From contig JADGIZ010000164.1 of NCBI GenBank assembly GCA_027604665.1, positions 1 to 21,892 of the forward strand: DNA of 21,892 nt, in the 5' to 3' direction. Below the pieces are notes generated by a model. The model was not told the origin of the DNA. It saw only the letters and a program-made list of their open reading frames with translations, and searched no databases. The stretch is from Polyrhizophydium stewartii (taxonomy: Eukaryota > Chytridiomycota > Chytridiomycetes > Rhizophydiales). The translations under genes were made by a program, and so were the position numbers. Shown in pieces: positions 15,294 through 21,892 of this stretch. The stretch's first letter is position 1, and each line of letters begins with the position of its first letter.

Positions 15294-16611
15294 ATGGCCG
15301 AGGACCACGCGCTGCGCTGCAACATCCTGCGATGCCGCGCGCTACTCTCGGCGCAGGCCGTCGTCACGACATGTAGCCACGCCTTCTGCGTTCCTTGCGG
15401 CACTCGAGCCTTTGAGCAGGCCCTCGTCTGGTGCGCATGCTGCTCTGATGCTCACTGCCGCAGCCAAGTGTCTCACCAAACTCGTGGGACAGCCCCGCAT
15501 GCGACACTTCGCTTACACAGCGGTGAGACGTCTGGGCGCCGTGCAAGAGCCGCCGCCAGCCGCTGATGCAGCCAGGTCGGCAAGCGACGACATTGTCGTG
15601 GCGGAGCTCATGCCAACCGAAGACTACAAGTCGGTAAGTCGGTAGCGGCCGCGCCTCGCGGCTCTGGCACTGGCTGATGCCGCTCTTTGCGCTGCGTCGC
15701 TGCCGGCTGCCCTTGAGCAGAGCGTCATTGCAGGCCTTCGTCCAGAGATCGTCATCGAGATCGCGGGCCGCGCTCTGAGCTTCTGGAGCTACCAAGTAAC
15801 CCAGGAAGCCGCCTACCAGGCCCTTGTGCTCAAGGACCTCGACGAGCAGTGTGCGCGTCTCGAGCGCCAGCTGCAGTCGCTTGCGCGCGAGGCCAATCAG
15901 GAGATCGCCGCCTTGCAGGAGAGGCTTGCAGGTGAGCTTTGTATGCCGTGAAACTGCCCACTCAGCCTCCTGGGCTCATCAGAGTATGGGAACGCTCTCG
16001 CAGCAAGCACAAAGTCGCACGAGATGGAGCGCAGGCGCCACCACGAGCTTGCCGAGCAGTTCAGTGAAAAGTCGCGCCAGTTCCAGAGGCTCCAAGCGCT
16101 TTACGACAAGCTCAAGCGAAAAGCCTTGGTGTCGCAGAGCACCGCATCCGGCGGCCTGCACCTCTCGCAGCCAGACTCCTCGCAGACAAGTGCAGCAGCG
16201 CCGGCGACTGCACGCGGACTGGCAAGCGCCGCTGGCGTCGGATTCACTCCTGGTCAAGCAGCCAGACTTTGCACGGCAGATCCGCACACCCAGCGGCACG
16301 AGCACCGCTCGCATCCATCTGCTCAACCACCGCAGCCGGCTGCAGGCGCGCATTATATTTTCTCTCGCTTCACAGAAACTCGCAGCAGCCGCCGTCCAGG
16401 TATCTTTGCGCAAGCTTCGCTTGGCTTTCCGGCTGGAGGCATGGCCAATGGGCCACCAAGCCGGGAGACGCTTCCTGGCGGGTTCTCGGGCTTTGGCGCG
16501 CAGCTCCAGCCGAACCCCTTGCGTCCGCCGTCGACGGCACAATCCCATTCGGGCGGAAGCAGGCATTCATCATACGTCTCGCAGACCCCGACGCCTGGGC
16601 GCAGCATCTGA
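15294..16611 (+). CDS. HEI10: HEI10/CCNB1IP1-type RING coiled-coil protein of meiotic recombination
   Basis: Homologue of the Zip3/HEI10 ubiquitin/SUMO E3 family that marks crossover sites on the synaptonemal complex. From the ATG at 15294 an N-terminal RING reads RCNILRC (Cys9, Cys14), TTCSHAFC (Cys27, His29, Cys32), Cys35 and WCACC (Cys47-Cys50). Next comes DDIVVAELMPTEDYKS, then SVIAGLRPEIVIEIAGRA and FWSYQ, the hallmark block of this family, then a coiled coil and FQRLQALYDKLKRKAL. Firm introns are 15634-15720 (GTAAGT, CTGAT, GAGCAG) and 15932-15982 (GTGAGC, ATCAG). The first intron is less certain: frame must change between about 15467 and 15585. The option 15484-15559 works in phase but its donor is weak. 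The C-terminal tail (16145-16611) is Pro/Gly/Ser-rich and ends TPTPGRSI. It may hide one more intron. Confidence 0.88.
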
Positions 16612-16616
16612 GCTGA

Positions 16617-16622
16617 AATAAA
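16617..16622 (+). terminator. Poly(A) signal AATAAA of the HEI10-like gene
   Basis: AATAAA lies 5 bp after the TGA stop (16609-16611). Cleavage 10-30 bases on would fall at or inside the 3' end of the convergent WDR7-like gene (stop at 16645). Confidence 0.7.
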
Positions 16623-16644
16623 ATGCTTCGCTCGCTCGTGCACT

Positions 16645-19600
16645 TCATACATTAAACATCAGCTCGACGTTGGAGAGGCTACAGACCTTGACGGCACGCT
16701 CGCCAACCCAGACAAACTTGACCTGCTTGAACACCGTCGAGAGCGGCACGTGCGCCACCGGCGCTCCGACGTTGAAGCTGCGAAAGCATTTGAGATGCCC
16801 CGCGCCGCTCACGCTTGCGAGCGCGGCGCCCGTTGCGTTGCCCGCCGCCGTGCCGCTGAGCGCGCCGACCAAGGTGCCAAAGAAACCTGCATGCGGCTGC
16901 CAAATCTTGACGCAGTTTTCCTCGACCGAGAACGACGCAATCAGCTTGCCATCGCTCGAGAACGATACGGCATGCACGGGCCGCGTGTGACCCTGCGCAC
17001 AAGGTTCGCCGTCAGCTCCACCTGCCTCCCGGCTCTCGCCGGCATTCACTCGAGCATTTGCCCTCGCCTCGAGCACAAAAACCTTGGTCGCCGTGCGCAA
17101 ATCGTACACAACCACGCTGCCCTCGGCGCTGCCGACCGCAAGCCGCTGCGTGCCCGCGTGGAAACTCACGCACGGGTAAGTGCGCACAAGCTCCGCAAAG
17201 TTGACCGTCACAATCTGCTGCAGCGACTCGCGGATCTGTGGCGTGTTGGGATCAAGCGTCTTGACCATCGAATCAACAATCCGCGAGAGATGCGGATAGA
17301 GCACCACAGGCTTCTTGGAAATGAGCATCCCCAGCAGCTTGAGGCTGCCACCGCGCTCCGCAGTGACCCGCGCATGCACGAGATCAAAGGTCAAGGTGCT
17401 GATGAACAGCGGTGCGTTGACGCTTGCAATCGCCACCAGAGCCTGCCGTGCCATGAGCATCGTCGCAGGAGTGAGCGGTCCAGCTCCAGATGCCGGTCCG
17501 CCGGACGCCGATGGTGCCAGTGGTAGACCCGGCCCTGTCGGAGTGGCGGTCTGGCTTGCAGACCCAGCATCTTGTGCACCTGCCTGGCTGCCGCCTGCTC
17601 CCGCCAGCGAGCCGCCGGAGAGCCCCGGAATGATGCTCGAAAACGGCGAGCCGGGAAGAGCCGGAACGGACGCAGTCGCTGCGACGCTCGAGCCAGGTGC
17701 AAGGCCACTCGCGCCGCCAGGTGCTGCCGACGTCGTCGAGACGACGGCGACTAAGCCCGTGAGGCCGACAAGGCATCGGAGCACATTGGCGCCGTTGATG
17801 TGCGGCTCCCACGTCGCAAAGCCGCGGCCCATAAGCTCGATCGCAATCAAGCGGTACGTGCTCTTTGTGTCCTCGCGGATGATAGCCTCGAGCGATTCAG
17901 CCACGTCCTTGCGCACGCTGCAGCGCAGGCAGGCTTAGCGACAATCGTCTGTGCAGTTGACTGAACCCCTGCGCAAACGCACCGGACATTGAGTGTGTCT
18001 GGCTGGGTCGATCCTATAATGCCCAGGATCAACGCCGCCCGCATCGCCACCTTGGTCATTTTCTTGCAGACAGAGGGCACTGCAGTGCTCGGCGCACAGC
18101 GTCAGCTGAACATGGCCTGGCAAGATCAAGCATATACGGTCTCGCGGCCAACACTCACAATGCGGCTGCCAGTATTGAACAACAGCCACCTTGGTGTCAT
18201 TAGACATTTTCGCGAGTGTCCCGTCAAACAAGGATCTGGCAGACTCTTGCACGTCGGCTTCGCGCCATGCAAACCTCCAGAGGTCAGCTGGCTGCAGCAC
18301 GACTAGAGTCATGACGCCCAACAGGAGCACGCACCGACGGGATCCTTCCAGTACTTTGCAAGGAGCGAAAATGACGGAAACTTGTACAGCGGACCCACGA
18401 GCGACGGCAGCATCGCGCCGTAGTGCGTGAGCAGCTGGCTTGCATGCGCCTCTAGTCCCTTTGTGGCCAGCACCGACTTGGATAGCGCCATGATACTAAG
18501 GAGCCGCGCCGCAGTCAATGATCCCGACACCGTCCAGCTGCGAGAGTATGCAGCCGCGGGCGAGGCACCGCTTGCTTCCGGCGGCGGCCGTGCCGGCACC
18601 GTGAAAGACACAAACCCGTTGGCCCTGGCGGCCAAATGTCAGCACATGCATCAAGCCGCAAGCCGCATCATTGGCAACGCAGCACACCCGCGGAAGCCCA
18701 AAGAAACACTGGCAGCGGGTTCTTCCAGCCCGATTGTCTGCGAATACAGCTGGTCCATCTCGTGCGAGATGCCCCATGACAGCAGTGCCGTGAAGATGGA
18801 CTGAACAAGAATCGAGTCCGGCATCGCCCCGCGCAGAGACGCCGGAGCAGGGCTTTCGGCGCTCGCCGGCTTGACCGAGACAGGGCTCTTGTTTGCGGTG
18901 CTGCCCCGGTCCAGTTTCGGCGATCCAACCCGCGATTCATCAACGCTGCCGAGCTCCGTGCGCGACCCATGCCGCTTGCGGTTGAACAGATGCGCGAGTC
19001 GCTTGGGATGCAGGCCGGCTATGCTGCTGTGGCGTGAGCGGAACGACGCAGAGTCGCGGCCGTCGGTCAGATCCGCCGATGCGCTGCTCCCTGCCAGGCC
19101 GTCCAGATCCTTGCGGGACCCTGAAGGCGTCATGAGCGGCTCGCCGTTTGCAATGTCGTCAATCAGGCGCTTGACGTTGACCTGGTAGACAAGCATCATG
19201 GGCATCAGCCGCGACGGCTCGGCAACAGAATAGACGGCCAGGGTGCGCTTGAGCGCGCCGCTCTGCTGCAGCGCCGCAGCATGGCCGCACGGCGCCTTGA
19301 TCTCGCAGCCCGCCAGAACGTCGTCGGCGAGCGCGCCGGTGACAGTGCGGTCCAGATGGCCTGTCTTGATCTGCCACGCATACAGGGTGCCTGAGGCGCA
19401 CTCGACAACGAAAATGTCGTCCAGCGGCCGAATGTACACGGCCTCGACTGGGCTGGCATGCCCCGCAAACTTGTAGTGGCTGTGCGCAGTGCAAGTCAGC
19501 GCCCCGGGAGTCGACGGCCAAGCTGGCACGCAGAGTGCTGCCCACCAGACGGCGTCGTCAACGTCAATCACGGCGACAGAGTTGTCCGCAGACACCGAAA

Positions 19601-21892
19601 CCACAGCCGCCTTGAACCGGCCGCCGATTTCGGCAGGCAGCGGCGTGAAGGACAGCACAGCCATCGAGTGGCACGGGAACGAGCCGAGCTCTTCGCCGGT
19701 CCTGACATTCCCACAGAATCAGCAAACCGCATCCAAACAGCGCGGGCCACGGCCCAGAAGCGCATCTCACTCGACGTCCCAAAGCTTGACGGTGCCGTCT
19801 TGCGAGCCAGTGAGGAGCCTGCTGCGCACCCCATCGGCGCGGAACGCCGGCACAAACATGGCCGTGACCGCGCTCGCATGGCCCGCAAGTACGCGCATGT
19901 GCGGGATACTGTTGTCGAGCGAGTGCGCCAGCGGCGCCGACAGCGGCGCAACAATGATCGATCCGTCCTCGTGGCCGAGAGCAACGTGCCTCTTGAGCAC
20001 CAGCGCGCAGCACGTTGCTCGCGTGCCGCTGATCTGCGCCATGGGCCACACATCGGCCAGCCCGTACTCTGCGCGCATATCGAGTCAGACAGCTCTGATC
20101 TGCACAGCTGCACAACGTCAAGCACGCCCTTGCCATAGTGTGCAGGGATGTACAGCACATGCGGCTGGCTTGGCGACTGTGCCAGGGTATCCGGTCGAGA
20201 AGCCCGGCCAACCGACGTCAAAGACAAAGTGGTCGAGACGGGGAGCTCGCCGAGCGGCGAGCCGGCCTGCGCCAGACCCGCGATGGCATGCTTGGCGTCC
20301 GGGATGTGCACGTGCGAGACATTCGACCCAAACAAGCTTGCCCAGAAATGCGTCTGATGCACCCTGAAGCGCAGCCCGCCGAGGGTCTCAAAGTGCAGCA
20401 GCATTTGGCTTTGTTGGACCGACGGGCTCGCAGGCACAAAGCACGCAAGCGGGTGCCGCATGCGCCCTGGATCGAGCCGCCCGATGCACACGGGCGTCTT
20501 GTACGCCTGGTAGTTGCTGGCGCCGATATCGAGACGGTCGACATACACGGCCGTGACGCCGTCGGACAAAAGCACAATCGCGTTGCGCGAGATCTTGGCG
20601 CACTCGGTCGTGCGCAGGTCCGCCTCGGGCCCAAGGTAATACACAAAGGCCGCGCCGCGCACAGTCCACAGCATGACGGACCGCGCCGACAGAAAGCGAG
20701 CACCCGCCCACGAGCGGTCCGCGTCCGGGCACTGGAACCGCGCTAGGAACTCGGCCGTTGGGCCTTCCAGCCGATAGATCTTGTGCAAGCGTCAGCACCC
20801 GCCCGCGCCTTGCTGGCATTCACGCCGTCCCGATCCCTCGTCTCACCGAGCAGAACTGGTGCTGCAGCACAAAGAACATGCACTTGTCGAATCGATTATG
20901 CTCAATGTCGAGCGCCGGGAGGCTTGCGCCAACAATCAGGTGCTGCGGATGGGCGTCCTGCGAAAGCTGCAGCGTGTCCTGATCAAACATGAGCTGATGC
21001 ACCCATCCGTCAAAGGTGACGGCAAGGATATGGTCGACCGACTTGTTCTCTGTCGAGGGCGCCAGACAACCTTTGTCAGCGCACATGGATCACCTCGTCT
21101 CCAGGCCGGATAAGACAGCCCACACCCGTCGGAAAGAGCGAAAGCGATGCGATCCACTGGTCCGGCACCACAGCCAGCATCCGAACAACCTGCGTCGGCG
21201 AGCCGTGAGCTGCCGCAGCCGACAATCCCTCTCGCCGCACGGCACGCCCCGTCCCCGCCAACCCGTACCTCGAGCGTCGATGCGTCCATGACACTGATAA
21301 ACTCGTGAAGGCCGTAGCATATCAGAAAGCGCCCTCCCGAGCTCATCTGTCCGGGGGTGGGGGAGGGCGAGCCGGTCAGCTCGCCGCCCAGCGGGCTTCG
21401 AAGCCTCGACGGACCGACGCAGCGCACCAGGATGCCTCGCGGGACGCCCGGAAAGCCGCTCGGGTTGGACTGCAGGCACCGCCCGTCCTCGAGGTCCCAC
21501 ACCGCGATCTCTCTGCGACATGCCCGCACCCGCCGCGGGAGGCGTGCAGAGGACATTTGTCGCACAAGCCGCCGTGACCGGCGCCGCCGCCATCATCGTC
21601 GACGTCGTCGTCGTCGTCGTCGTCGTCAGCCGCGAGCCACAAGAAGCCAATCCCAACGACCGCCCGGCACGCCAAGCGCGGGCCAGTCCGAGTCCTCTCG
21701 TCCCCGCTTCTGGCAGCCGACCAGGAGCATACACGCACCCGTCGCAGGTGGCCGAGGCGACAGTGTTGGCCTTGGCGGCCGGCCCGTCGGTCTCGATGCG
21801 GCAGAGCGCCAGGCACGCAACGGCAGATCGGTGGCCCAGCGACAGCGACAGCGGCGCCGGCTGCAGCGGGCCGCGGCAGGGGAGAGGGGCGG
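16645..21892 (-). CDS. WDR7: WDR7/rabconnectin-3 beta homologue, 5' partial, eleven exons visible
   Basis: WD40-repeat protein that in animals works with DMXL proteins to regulate V-ATPase assembly on endosomes and vesicles. Exons, minus strand in transcript order: >21892-21739, 21512-21269, 21189-21126, 21049-20847, 20779-19771, 19701-19546, 19479-18688, 18624-18335, 18257-18159, 18079-17983, 17917-16645. N-terminal repeats read GHRSAVACL and GEIAVWDLEDGRCL; later ones read LAGHASAV, GTVKLWDVETGEEL and GHASPVEAVYIRP. The centre has SLGFRGANGFVSF and YWKDPVADVQESARSLF, then the family block IELMGRGFATWEPHINGANV. The C-terminal repeats include GSVVVYDLRT and HAVSFSSDGKLIASFS. Most introns are 63-79 bp with CTGAC branch points; one is 226 bp. 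The introns at 20780-20846 and 18258-18334 need AAG acceptors. The intron 19480-19545 (66 bp) is stop-free. Within 20779-19771 the frame changes near 20081, so another intron (for example 20067-20125) or an indel exists. The start lies outside the window. Confidence 0.9.
21604..21627. repeat. (GTC)8 microsatellite in the long WDR7 intron
   Basis: Eight GTC units (GAC on the gene's strand) inside the 226-bp intron at 21513-21738, preceded by a gtcgac variant. If the intron were retained, one frame would read poly-Asp, but the intron is not a multiple of three, so read-through would break the WD40 frame. Confidence 0.85.

Noticed and set aside
21050..21084. 35-bp intron from GTGCGC to CGACAG in the WDR7-like gene
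   Set aside because: Too short, only a few bases from donor to branch point, and out of phase; 21050-21125 with a GTGTGG donor fits phase and size.
1..21892. tRNA genes, rRNA genes, CRISPR arrays, transposons or biosynthetic cluster
   Set aside because: I looked for these on both strands and saw no cloverleaf-like tRNA boxes, spaced direct-repeat arrays, transposase or reverse-transcriptase motifs, or pathway enzymes.

Overview
The window is a stretch of GC-rich fungal nuclear DNA, most likely from a chytrid-type (zoosporic) fungus. Evidence for a eukaryote: short introns (mostly 50-120 bp) with GTGCGT/GTGAGT-like donors, a CTGAC/CTAAC branch point and AG acceptors; a CCNB1IP1/HEI10-type meiotic RING protein; a WDR7/rabconnectin-3 beta protein; and F-box/LRR proteins. 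Evidence for an early-diverging fungus: an M36 fungalysin, GPI-anchored Ser/Thr-rich surface proteins and a class-A-like seven-helix receptor. The species call is inference. All homology calls come from reading the sequence and from memory of the families; no search was run.

Left third (1-10162), plus-strand surface and secretion genes. A 5'-truncated fungalysin metalloprotease with a Lys-Pro/Glu-Pro tail (1-2247) is followed by a three-exon R3H-domain nuclear-type protein (2579-4012). A possible tiny coiled-coil protein lies on the minus strand (4589-4915). Two cell-surface proteins with the same architecture follow: signal-peptide exon, small intron, long ectodomain and GPI-type C-terminus. 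The first (5216-6976) is a Ser/Thr-rich mucin-like protein. The second (7926-10162) carries six Cys-centred modules that look like a three-fold repeated supermodule of a family I do not recognise.

Middle (10445-15069). A seven-helix receptor-like gene (11919-13487, plus) lies between two minus-strand F-box/LRR genes (10445-11746 and 13801-15069). The last coding bases and stop codon of the second F-box gene are part of a 62-bp tandem duplication.

Right third (15294-21892). A HEI10-type RING/coiled-coil gene (plus) is divergent from the second F-box gene. It is convergent, stop to stop with 33 bp between, with a long minus-strand WDR7/rabconnectin-3 beta gene whose 5' end lies beyond the window. 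I resolved eleven exons of that gene. Two introns appear to use AAG acceptors, and one place near 20067-20125 needs either an unusual intron or a frameshift.

Functional themes are secretion and surface (fungalysin, two GPI proteins, receptor), ubiquitin-linked regulation (two F-box proteins, HEI10) and V-ATPase/endosome control (WDR7). Nothing suggests that the genes form one pathway or a cluster.
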